Assembly: GCF_001667145.1 (NCBI RefSeq)
Contig: NZ_LZIF01000118.1
Location: 62,001 to 126,000, forward strand
Reading direction: 5' to 3'
From: Mycobacterium sp. 852002-51971_SCH5477799-a
Lineage (GTDB): Bacteria; Actinomycetota; Actinomycetes; Mycobacteriales; Mycobacteriaceae
DNA: 64,000 nt
Part shown: positions 1-7,101 of the stretch, in pieces
Position numbering within the stretch: the stretch's first letter is position 1
Layout: each line of letters opens with the position of its first letter
Translations under genes and position numbers: made by a program
Notes under the pieces: model-generated
What the model was told of the DNA's origin: nothing
Databases searched by the model: none
The model's input: only the letters and a program-made list of their open reading frames with translations

Positions 1-451
1 GACCCGCCAGAATGTGCCGGTCCTCGAGGGCACCAGCGCCGACGGCGTCGCGCGGGGCGGCTACATCCTGGGCTCGGACGGCGAGGAAGCCGGCCAAGAT
101 CCCGACGTGGTGCTGATCGCCACCGGCTCGGAGGTCCAGCTCGCGGTCGGGGCACAGAAGTTGTTGGCGGACAAGGACATCGTGGCACGGGTGGTTTCCA
201 TGCCGTGCGTCGAATGGTTCGAATCCCAGCCCGACGACTACCGCGACAGCGTGCTGCCGCCGACCGTGTCGGCCAGGGTCGCCGTCGAGGCCGGCGTCGC
301 GCAGAGCTGGCACAAGCTGGTCGGCGACACGGGCAAGATCGTCTCGATCGAGCACTACGGCGAATCCGCCGACTACGAAACCATATTCCGTGAGTTCGGC
401 TTCACGGCCGAAGCCGTCGCGGCCGCCGCGGAAGAAGTAGTGGACAATTGA
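1..451 (+). CDS. tkt: transketolase, C-terminal part (5' end outside window)
   Basis: The open frame enters the window at base 2 and ends with TGA at 449-451, giving about 149 C-terminal residues. The stretch beginning TRQNVPVLEGT and the following ATGSEVQLAV segment are typical of the transketolase C-terminal domain, whose role is mainly structural while thiamine diphosphate binding lies further upstream. The enzyme moves two-carbon ketol units between sugar phosphates in the non-oxidative pentose phosphate pathway in the cytosol. It is the first visible gene of the operon, 16 nt before tal. The M. tuberculosis counterpart is Rv1449c. Only the start is missing; nothing suggests damage. Confidence 0.95.
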   Translation, partial: TRQNVPVLEGTSADGVARGGYILGSDGEEAGQDPDVVLIATGSEVQLAVGAQKLLADKDIVARVVSMPCVEWFESQPDDYRDSVLPPTVSARVAVEAGVAQSWHKLVGDTGKIVSIEHYGESADYETIFREFGFTAEAVAAAAEEVVDN

Positions 452-467
452 GGAAAGGGTAATTCAC

Positions 468-1589
468 ATGACCGCTCAGAACCCGAATCTGGCGGCGCTG
501 TCCGCCGCCGGCGTATCCGTCTGGCTTGACGACCTGTCGCGTCAGCGGCTGCAGTCGGGCAACCTGCAAGAGCTGATCGACACCAAGAGCGTCGTCGGCG
601 TGACCACCAACCCGTCGATCTTCCAGAAAGCGTTGGCGGAGGGCGATTCCTACAAGGACCAGATCGCCGAGCTCGCCGAGCGCGGCGCCGACGTCGAGGC
701 GACCATCCGCACGGTCACCACCGACGACGTGCGCAATGGGTGCGACGTCCTCAAGCGTGAGTGGGAGGCGTCGGACGGGGTGGACGGCCGGGTGTCCATC
801 GAGGTCGACCCGCGGCTGGCGGCCGAGACCGACAAGACCACCGCGCAGGCCGTCGAGCTGTGGAAGATCGTCGACCGCCCGAACCTGTTCATCAAGATCC
901 CGGCCACCAAGGCCGGCATCCCGGCCATCACCGCCGTTCTGGCGGAAGGGATTTCGGTCAACGTCACGCTCATCTTCTCCGTCGAACGCCACCGCCAGGT
1001 GATGGACGCCTACTTGGAAGGCCTGGAGAAGGCCCGCGAGGCCGGCCACGACCTGTCCAAGATCCATTCGGTGGCCTCGTTCTTCGTATCTCGCGTGGAT
1101 TCCGAGGTGGACAAGCGGCTCGAGAAGATCGGCTCGGATGACGCGAAGGCGCTGGCTGGACAGGCCGGTGTGGCCAACGCCCGCCTGGCCTATGCGGCCT
1201 ACCAAGAGGTGTTCGAGGGCGGCGATCGCTTCGAGGCGCTCAAGGCCGACGGGGCCCGGGTTCAGCGTCCGCTGTGGGCGTCCACGGGCGTTAAGAATCC
1301 CGACTACTCCGACACCCTCTACGTCACCGAGCTGGTAGCGCCGAACACGGTGAATACCATGCCGGAGAAGACGATTGACGCGGTCGCCGACCACGGCGAG
1401 ATCAAAGGTGACACGGTCACCGGCACCGCCGACGGCGCGCAGGAGGTGTTCGACAAGCTTTCGGGCCTCGGCATCGACCTCACCGACGTATTCAAGGTGC
1501 TGGAGAACGAGGGCGTGGAGAAGTTCGTGGATTCCTGGACCGAGCTGTTGGAGGAAACGCAGAAGCAGCTGGATTCCACCTCCAAATGA
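468..1589 (+). CDS. tal: transaldolase
   Basis: The 373-residue protein is a full-length transaldolase of the long actinobacterial type. It transfers a dihydroxyacetone unit between sedoheptulose-7-phosphate and glyceraldehyde-3-phosphate. The Schiff-base lysine is K143 in the FIKIPAT motif, and the N-terminal GVTTNPSIFQ motif is intact. The ATG is preceded by AGGAAAGGG at 451-459, a good ribosome site. The stop overlaps the start of zwf by 4 nt (ATGA), so the two are probably translationally coupled. It corresponds to Rv1448c. Confidence 0.97.
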   Translation: MTAQNPNLAALSAAGVSVWLDDLSRQRLQSGNLQELIDTKSVVGVTTNPSIFQKALAEGDSYKDQIAELAERGADVEATIRTVTTDDVRNGCDVLKREWEASDGVDGRVSIEVDPRLAAETDKTTAQAVELWKIVDRPNLFIKIPATKAGIPAITAVLAEGISVNVTLIFSVERHRQVMDAYLEGLEKAREAGHDLSKIHSVASFFVSRVDSEVDKRLEKIGSDDAKALAGQAGVANARLAYAAYQEVFEGGDRFEALKADGARVQRPLWASTGVKNPDYSDTLYVTELVAPNTVNTMPEKTIDAVADHGEIKGDTVTGTADGAQEVFDKLSGLGIDLTDVFKVLENEGVEKFVDSWTELLEETQKQLDSTSK

Positions 1590-3130
1590 GCCCGGCCCGC
1601 ACCGCGCAACAATGGCATAACCCCTTACGGGACAAGCGAGACAAGCGGCTTCCGCGCATCGCGGGGCCGTGCGGGATCGTTATTTTCGGCGTGACCGGCG
1701 ACCTGGCCCGCAAGAAGGTCATGCCGGCTATCTACGACCTGGCCAATCGCGGCCTGCTGCCGCCCAGCTTCTCCCTGGTGGGCTTCGCCCGCCGCGATTG
1801 GAGCACCCAGGACTTCGGCAAGGTGGTGCACGAGGCCGTCAAGGAACACTGCCGCACTCCCTTCCGGCAGGAGAACTGGGATCGGCTGGCCGAGGGATTC
1901 CGTTTCGTGCCGGGCGCTTTCGACGACGACGAGGCGTTCGGCCGGCTGGCCGAGACCTTGGACAAGCTGGACGCCGAGCGCGGCACCGGCGGCAATCACG
2001 CCTTCTATCTGGCCATCCCGCCCAAGTCCTTCCCGGTGGTGTGCGAGCAGTTGCACAAGTCGGGTTTGGCGCGCCCGCAGGGTGAGCGGTGGAGCCGGGT
2101 CGTCATCGAGAAGCCGTTCGGTCACGACCTGGAAAGCGCGCAGGCGCTGAACAAGTCCGTCAACGCGGTCTTCCCCGAGGAGTCGGTGTTCCGGATCGAC
2201 CACTACCTGGGCAAGGAGACCGTCCGCAACATCCTGGCGCTGCGGTTCGCCAATCAGTTGTTCGACCCGATCTGGAACGCGCATTACGTCGACCACGTGC
2301 AGATCACCATGGCCGAGGACATTGGTCTGGGCGGCCGGGCCGGCTACTACGACGGCATCGGGGCCGCCCGCGACGTGATCCAGAACCATCTGATGCAGCT
2401 GCTGGCGCTCACCGCGATGGAGGAGCCGGTCAGCTTCAGCCCGTCGGCGCTGCAAGCCGAGAAGATCAAGGTGCTCTCGGCCACCCACCTGGCCGAGCCC
2501 CTCGACGAGACCACCAGCCGCGGCCAGTACGCCGCGGGCTGGCAGGGCGGCGAGAAGGTCGTCGGTCTGCTCGACGAGGAGGGGTTCGCCAAAGACTCGA
2601 CCACCGAAACGTTCGCGGCCATCACGCTCGAAGTGGACACCCGCCGCTGGGCCGGTGTTCCCTTCTACCTGCGCACCGGAAAACGCCTGGGCCGCAGGGT
2701 GACCGAGATCGCGCTGATCTTCAAGCGTGCACCGCATCTGCCGTTCGATGCGACCATGACCGACGAGCTGGGCACCAACGCCATGGTGATCCGCGTGCAG
2801 CCGGACGAAGGCGTCACGCTGCGGTTCGGGTCCAAGGTGCCGGGCACCGCGATGGAAGTCCGCGACGTCAACATGGACTTCTCCTACGGCTCGGCGTTCG
2901 CCGAGGAATCGCCGGAAGCCTACGAGCAGCTGATCCTTGACGTGCTGCTGGGCGAGCCGTCCCTGTTCCCGGTCAACGAGGAGGTCGAATTGGCTTGGGA
3001 CATACTCGATCCCGTCCTCAACAACTGGGCGGCCAGTGGCAAACCCGAACCCTACGAGTCGGGCACGTGGGGTCCGGACTCCGCCTTTGAGATGCTGCGC
3101 CGCACCGGCCGGGAATGGCGGCGGCCCTGA
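1586..3130 (+). CDS. zwf: glucose-6-phosphate 1-dehydrogenase
   Basis: The protein has 514 residues, the usual length for the family. An N-terminal nucleotide-binding segment (IFGVTGDLARKK, about residues 32-43) is followed by the active-site signature RIDHYLGKE at residues 203-211 containing the catalytic His. It oxidises glucose-6-phosphate to 6-phosphogluconolactone and feeds the pgl product two genes downstream. The start overlaps the tal stop by 4 nt and the stop shares one base with the opcA start (TGATG). The counterpart in M. tuberculosis is zwf2 (Rv1447c). Confidence 0.97.
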   Translation: MSPARTAQQWHNPLRDKRDKRLPRIAGPCGIVIFGVTGDLARKKVMPAIYDLANRGLLPPSFSLVGFARRDWSTQDFGKVVHEAVKEHCRTPFRQENWDRLAEGFRFVPGAFDDDEAFGRLAETLDKLDAERGTGGNHAFYLAIPPKSFPVVCEQLHKSGLARPQGERWSRVVIEKPFGHDLESAQALNKSVNAVFPEESVFRIDHYLGKETVRNILALRFANQLFDPIWNAHYVDHVQITMAEDIGLGGRAGYYDGIGAARDVIQNHLMQLLALTAMEEPVSFSPSALQAEKIKVLSATHLAEPLDETTSRGQYAAGWQGGEKVVGLLDEEGFAKDSTTETFAAITLEVDTRRWAGVPFYLRTGKRLGRRVTEIALIFKRAPHLPFDATMTDELGTNAMVIRVQPDEGVTLRFGSKVPGTAMEVRDVNMDFSYGSAFAEESPEAYEQLILDVLLGEPSLFPVNEEVELAWDILDPVLNNWAASGKPEPYESGTWGPDSAFEMLRRTGREWRRP

Positions 3131-4041
3131 TGATCATCGATATGGAAGACACCACCACCACGGCGGTCAACAAGAGACTCGACGAACTGCGTGAAAAGGT
3201 CGGCGCCGTCGCGATGGGCCGGGTGCTGACCTTGATCATCGCTCCGGACAGCGACGAGATCTTCGACGAGTCGCTGAAAGCCGCGAACAACGCCAGCCAT
3301 GAGCACCCCAGCCGCATCATCGTGACGATGAGGGGCAATCCGTATGCGGACAAACCACGCCTGGATGCGCAGTTGCGCGCCGGCGGTGACACCGGGGCCA
3401 GCGAAGTCGTGGTGCTTCGGCTGTCCGGGCCGCTGTCCGGCCATGCCGCCAGCGTGGTGACTCCCTTCCTGCTGCCCGACATCCCGGTGGTGGTCTGGTG
3501 GCCCGACGTCGCGCCGGCAGTGCCGGCGCAAGATCCGTTGGGCCGGTTGGCCATTCGACGCATCACCGACGCGACCAACGGGGTCGACCCCTTGTCGGCC
3601 ATCAAGAGCCGACTGCCCGGATATACCGCGGGCGACACCGACCTCGCCTGGGCGCGCATCACCTATTGGCGCGCGCTGCTCACCTCGGCCGTGGACCTGA
3701 CGCCGCACGAACCGATCGAGTCGGCGCTGGTGTCGGGCCTGGCAACCGAGCCCGCCCTCGACGTCCTGGCGGGGTGGCTGGCCAGCCGCATCGACGGCCC
3801 GGTGCGCCGGGCCGTCGGCGAGCTCAAGATCGAACTGGTGCGCAAGAGCGAGACCATCGTCTTGAGCCGGCCGCAGGAAGGAAGGACGGCCACGTTGAGC
3901 CGGACGGCCCGACCGGACGCCCTACTTCCTCTGGCGCGCAGGGAAACCGGTGAGTGCCTCGCCGAAGACCTGCGCCGACTGGATCCCGACGAGATATATC
4001 AATCAGCGCTTGACGGCATTGAGAAAGTGCAGTACGTGTGA
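3130..4041 (+). CDS. opcA: OpcA, glucose-6-phosphate dehydrogenase assembly protein
   Basis: The 303-residue protein resembles the whole of mycobacterial OpcA (Rv1446c), including the segments VVTPFLLPDIPVVVWWPD and SRIDGPVRRAVGELKIELV. OpcA is needed for active G6PDH in actinobacteria and cyanobacteria. The frame is open from 3115, but the ATG at 3130 gives the family N-terminus (MIIDMEDTTTTAVNK) and overlaps the zwf stop by one base, so I chose it. The 3' end overlaps pgl by 4 nt. It is always found with zwf, which supports a direct role with that enzyme. Confidence 0.95.
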   Translation: MIIDMEDTTTTAVNKRLDELREKVGAVAMGRVLTLIIAPDSDEIFDESLKAANNASHEHPSRIIVTMRGNPYADKPRLDAQLRAGGDTGASEVVVLRLSGPLSGHAASVVTPFLLPDIPVVVWWPDVAPAVPAQDPLGRLAIRRITDATNGVDPLSAIKSRLPGYTAGDTDLAWARITYWRALLTSAVDLTPHEPIESALVSGLATEPALDVLAGWLASRIDGPVRRAVGELKIELVRKSETIVLSRPQEGRTATLSRTARPDALLPLARRETGECLAEDLRRLDPDEIYQSALDGIEKVQYV

Positions 4042-4793
4042 GCACCAGCATCGAGATTTTTCCGGACAGCCAAACCATGGTCGAAGCCGCCGCCGCGCGA
4101 CTGACCGATACCATCGCCAGCGCCGTGGCGGCGCGGGGCCGAGCGCTCATCGTGCTGACCGGCGGCGGCAACGGCATCGGGCTGCTGCAGTCGTTGGTGG
4201 GACGAGAGATCGACTGGGCGTCCGTGCATCTGTTCTGGGGCGACGAACGCTACGTCCCCGAGGATGACGACGAGCGCAACGACAAGCAGGCACGGGCCGC
4301 GTTGCTCTCCCACGTCGACATCCCGTCCAGCCAGGTGCATCCGATGCCGGCCAGCGATGGGGAATTCGGCAATGATCTCGCCGCGGCGGCGCTGGCCTAC
4401 GAACAGCTGCTGGCGGCCAACGCCGCGCCCGGCGAAGCGGTTCCGAATTTCGACGTGCACCTGCTGGGGATGGGCCCCGAGGGCCACATCAACTCGCTGT
4501 TCCCCGACACCCCGGCCGTGCTCGAAACCACCCGCATGGTGGTGTCGGTCGACGACTCCCCCAAACCGCCCCCGCAACGAATCACCTTGACACTGCCCGC
4601 CGTTGCCCATTCCCGCGAAGTCTGGCTGATGGTCTCCGGCGGCGGCAAGGCCGACGCGGTGGCCGCGGCGATCGGTGGCGCCGCACCCGTCTCCGTGCCG
4701 GCGGCCGGGGCGGTCGGGCAGGACACCACGCTGTGGCTGCTCGACGAAGACGCCGCGGCCAGGCTGCCGTCGCGGTCTTCAGGGCGCGCCTGA
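4038..4793 (+). CDS. pgl: 6-phosphogluconolactonase
   Basis: The 251-residue protein matches the DevB/Pgl family: LTGGGNGIGLLQSL near residue 40, the FWGDERYVPEDDDERND motif in the middle, and LLGMGPEGHINSLFP after it. It hydrolyses 6-phosphoglucono-lactone to 6-phosphogluconate directly after Zwf. The GTG start lies inside the opcA stop (GTGA), so it depends on coupled translation. It corresponds to Rv1445c. The tal-zwf-opcA-pgl run encodes the oxidative entry and part of the non-oxidative branch of the pathway. Confidence 0.95.
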   Translation: MSTSIEIFPDSQTMVEAAAARLTDTIASAVAARGRALIVLTGGGNGIGLLQSLVGREIDWASVHLFWGDERYVPEDDDERNDKQARAALLSHVDIPSSQVHPMPASDGEFGNDLAAAALAYEQLLAANAAPGEAVPNFDVHLLGMGPEGHINSLFPDTPAVLETTRMVVSVDDSPKPPPQRITLTLPAVAHSREVWLMVSGGGKADAVAAAIGGAAPVSVPAAGAVGQDTTLWLLDEDAAARLPSRSSGRA

Positions 4794-4852
4794 CCGAGCG
4801 CACTCGCGCTTCCAATGTCGCGGATGCCCGCGGGCAGCGGCCCGGGTCGGGT

Positions 4853-4858
4853 CATAAT
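4853..4858 (+). promoter_or_regulatory. candidate -10 box for a leaderless transcript of the 4866 gene
   Basis: CATAAT (5 of 6 matches to TATAAT) ends 7 nt before the ATG at 4866. No ribosome site lies in front of that ATG. This spacing is the usual one for leaderless mRNAs in mycobacteria and argues for an internal promoter after pgl. Confidence 0.4.
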
Positions 4859-4865
4859 GACGGAC

Positions 4866-5255
4866 ATGGCAGACAGAACCGTGCGCGGGGGGCAAGAGCG
4901 AAGCCGGATCAAAACGCTCACCCAGGCCGCGTTGAACGCCGACAAAACGGTGGAGCAGGTCGAGGACGTCCTCGACGGGTTGAGCACCACCATGAAGGAG
5001 CTCAGCAGTTCGCTGTCCAGCCTGAACGCCACGGTGGAACGCCTGGAAACTGGCCTGGACCACCTGGATGGCACCATGTCCAGCCTCGATGACCTGGCCA
5101 AGCGGTTGATCGCGCTGGTCGAACCGGTGGAGGCCATCGTCGCGCGGGTCGACGACATGGTGCGGGTGGGCGAGACCATGATTTCCCCGCTGGCGATCAC
5201 CGAGCACGCGGTACGCGGCTTCGTGGACAGGCTGCGCAACCGGAGCGTGCAGTAG
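4866..5255 (+). CDS. conserved hypothetical coiled-coil protein (Rv1444c-like)
   Basis: The protein has 129 residues from this start. The middle (about residues 20-95) is a run of heptad-like repeats rich in Leu, Ser and Asp, for example VEQVEDVLDGLSTTMKELS and LDHLDGTMSSLDDLAKRL, suggesting a long coiled coil or helical hairpin. The end is basic (RLRNRSV). No catalytic motif or signal peptide is visible. It follows pgl by 72 nt and occupies the position of Rv1444c. An in-frame ATG at 4857 would add three residues; the -10-like CATAAT favours 4866. Function is unknown; it resembles phasin-like or cell-surface-associated helical proteins only in general shape. Confidence 0.8.
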   Translation: MADRTVRGGQERSRIKTLTQAALNADKTVEQVEDVLDGLSTTMKELSSSLSSLNATVERLETGLDHLDGTMSSLDDLAKRLIALVEPVEAIVARVDDMVRVGETMISPLAITEHAVRGFVDRLRNRSVQ

Positions 5256-5273
5256 CGGCGAGAAGGACTTTCG

Positions 5274-6203
5274 ATGGTCACGCTGCTGCTGCACCACGCC
5301 GCCTTCGCCGCCCATCGGACCGCTCCCGGCCATCCGGAACGGCCGGACCGCTACCGGGCGGTGGAGGCGGCGCTGAGCCGGCCGCAGTTCGACGCCCTGA
5401 TCCGCGAGGAGGCCGAGCCGGCCGACCTCGCGACGACGCGCTACGTGCACTCCAATCGTTACGTGGACGCATTGGAAGCCGCGCGACCCGCCGACGGATA
5501 CGTCTACCTCGACGGCGGCGACACCATGATGGAGCCCTCGTCCTGGGAGACGGCGCTGCGCGGGGTGGGCGCCACGCTGCAGGCCGTGGACCGGGTGCTG
5601 GCCGGCGACGCGCAGAACGCGTTCGTCGCGAGCCGCCCGCCGGGCCATCACGCCGAGACCGAGCGCGCCATGGGCTTCTGCCTGTTCAACAACATCAGCA
5701 TCGGCGCGCGTCATGCGCGGCGCAAGCACGGGCTGACACGGGTCGCGATCGTCGACTTCGACGTCCATCACGGCAACGGCACTCAGCAGATCTTCTACTC
5801 CGACCCGAGTGTGCTCTACGCGTCCACGCATCAGATGCCGCTGTTCCCCGGGACCGGTGCGGTGCGGGAAACCGGCGTGGGCAACATCTTCAATTCGCCG
5901 CTGGCCCCCGGTGATGGTGGCGCCGACTTGCGTGCGGCGTTTCAGGATCGAATCGTGCCTGCGCTGCAGGCTTTTTCTCCCGAGCTGATCATCGTGTCCG
6001 CCGGTTTCGACGCCCACGAACGTGACCCACTGGGCTCACTGACCATGACGGCAGACGACTTCGCCTGGGTCACAAGGGAATTGATGATGTCGGCCGAAAC
6101 ACTGTGCGACGGCCGGTTGGTGGCGGTGCTCGAAGGCGGCTATGACCTGCAAGGCCTCACCGATTCGGTCACCGCGCACGTCGGCGAGTTGGTGAAGGGC
6201 TGA
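5274..6203 (+). CDS. histone deacetylase family hydrolase (HDAC / acetylpolyamine amidohydrolase-like)
   Basis: The 309-residue protein has the complete zinc amidohydrolase core: RPPGHHAE with the His pair at 125-126, DFDVHHGNGT with zinc ligands D163 and H165, SAGFDAH with the third ligand D246, and the LEGGYDL motif holding the catalytic Tyr. The family removes acetyl or acyl groups from lysine or polyamines. The bacterial substrate cannot be told from sequence. The ATG is preceded by GAGAAGGA. It lies 18 nt after the coiled-coil gene and may be co-transcribed with it. I do not recall an equivalent at this position in M. tuberculosis. Confidence 0.9.
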   Translation: MVTLLLHHAAFAAHRTAPGHPERPDRYRAVEAALSRPQFDALIREEAEPADLATTRYVHSNRYVDALEAARPADGYVYLDGGDTMMEPSSWETALRGVGATLQAVDRVLAGDAQNAFVASRPPGHHAETERAMGFCLFNNISIGARHARRKHGLTRVAIVDFDVHHGNGTQQIFYSDPSVLYASTHQMPLFPGTGAVRETGVGNIFNSPLAPGDGGADLRAAFQDRIVPALQAFSPELIIVSAGFDAHERDPLGSLTMTADDFAWVTRELMMSAETLCDGRLVAVLEGGYDLQGLTDSVTAHVGELVKG

Positions 6204-6234
6204 GCCGACCCGCCACGATTCGCCACATCGATGC

Positions 6235-7026
6235 TCAGCGCGGGAAATAGCGGCTGTCGTTGTCGACCGAATCGAAGATGTCCAAGGCGTGCGTGAACGG
6301 CCCGGACGTAATGCGTTGATCGGTCGCATACGAGTGGTCGAGCTGGAACACGACGCACAGCAGCAGACCCAGCAGAACCGCGACCGTGCTGGACACGATG
6401 ACGTGACCGACGGCGCTGCCCATCCGCAGGAAACCCGTAAACGCAACCAGCACAACCGCACCGAAGATGAGTCCCGCCCACATCAGGGCGGGTATCCGGG
6501 GCTTGGTGCCCACGATCCGCTCGTTACGGTCGGACGCCAGCTCACTCAGCTGGTTGAGAAATTGCTGATTGATCGGCTTGGCCGCGACGTTGGGTTGCTG
6601 GCGGCCGACGGTGCGATACATCCGGGTGATCGCGGCGCGCGCGCCATCGTTGTGCTGTTTGTTCCATTCCGGTCCGGCTACCGCGCCTGCGTACTTGCGC
6701 AACAGCTCCTGCACTTCGGTGCGCTCGGGTTCGGGCATCGCGACGGTTTGCCGATACATCGTCGTCAGCGCGGACGCCTCGCCGGACACCACAACCTGCG
6801 TCGAGGAGAAGTGCTCCCAGGTGGCCACCACGGTGAAGCCCAGCAGAGCGCCGTAGATGAATCCGACGACGGTGAGGAAGGAGGCGATCGGCGGATTCTG
6901 CGCTTCCCCGTGCCCATGCATCGGCAGGACGCGATTACCCAGCCAGATCGAGCCCACCGCGATCGCAATCGCGACGGCGACAACGGAAACCAGAAGTAGC
7001 CACAGGGGTAGTCCGGATCCGCTCAC
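6235..7026 (-). CDS. DUF4239-type integral membrane protein
   Basis: The protein has 263 residues from the GTG at 7026, which is preceded by AAGGAG at 7031-7036. Two hydrophobic segments lie at the N-terminus (LPLWLLLVSVVAVAIAIAVG and a second around residues 45-65, VVGFIYGALLGFTV), then a soluble region, then two more near the C-terminus (LMWAGLIFGAVVLVAF and HVIVSSTVAVLLGLLL). The four-helix plan and the loop ending FQLDHSYAT fit the DUF4239 (bestrophin-like) family of unknown function. The frame is open to 7101, but that extension is Arg-rich and unlikely. It converges on the HDAC-like gene with 31 nt between them. Confidence 0.8.
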   Translation of the reverse strand: MSGSGLPLWLLLVSVVAVAIAIAVGSIWLGNRVLPMHGHGEAQNPPIASFLTVVGFIYGALLGFTVVATWEHFSSTQVVVSGEASALTTMYRQTVAMPEPERTEVQELLRKYAGAVAGPEWNKQHNDGARAAITRMYRTVGRQQPNVAAKPINQQFLNQLSELASDRNERIVGTKPRIPALMWAGLIFGAVVLVAFTGFLRMGSAVGHVIVSSTVAVLLGLLLCVVFQLDHSYATDQRITSGPFTHALDIFDSVDNDSRYFPR

Positions 7027-7101
7027 TGGTCTCCTTGGTCGGCGTCGCGTCGATCCAGGGTATTCGCGAGCGGCCCGGCCCGGTGACCGAATCGCCAGCA
7101 A

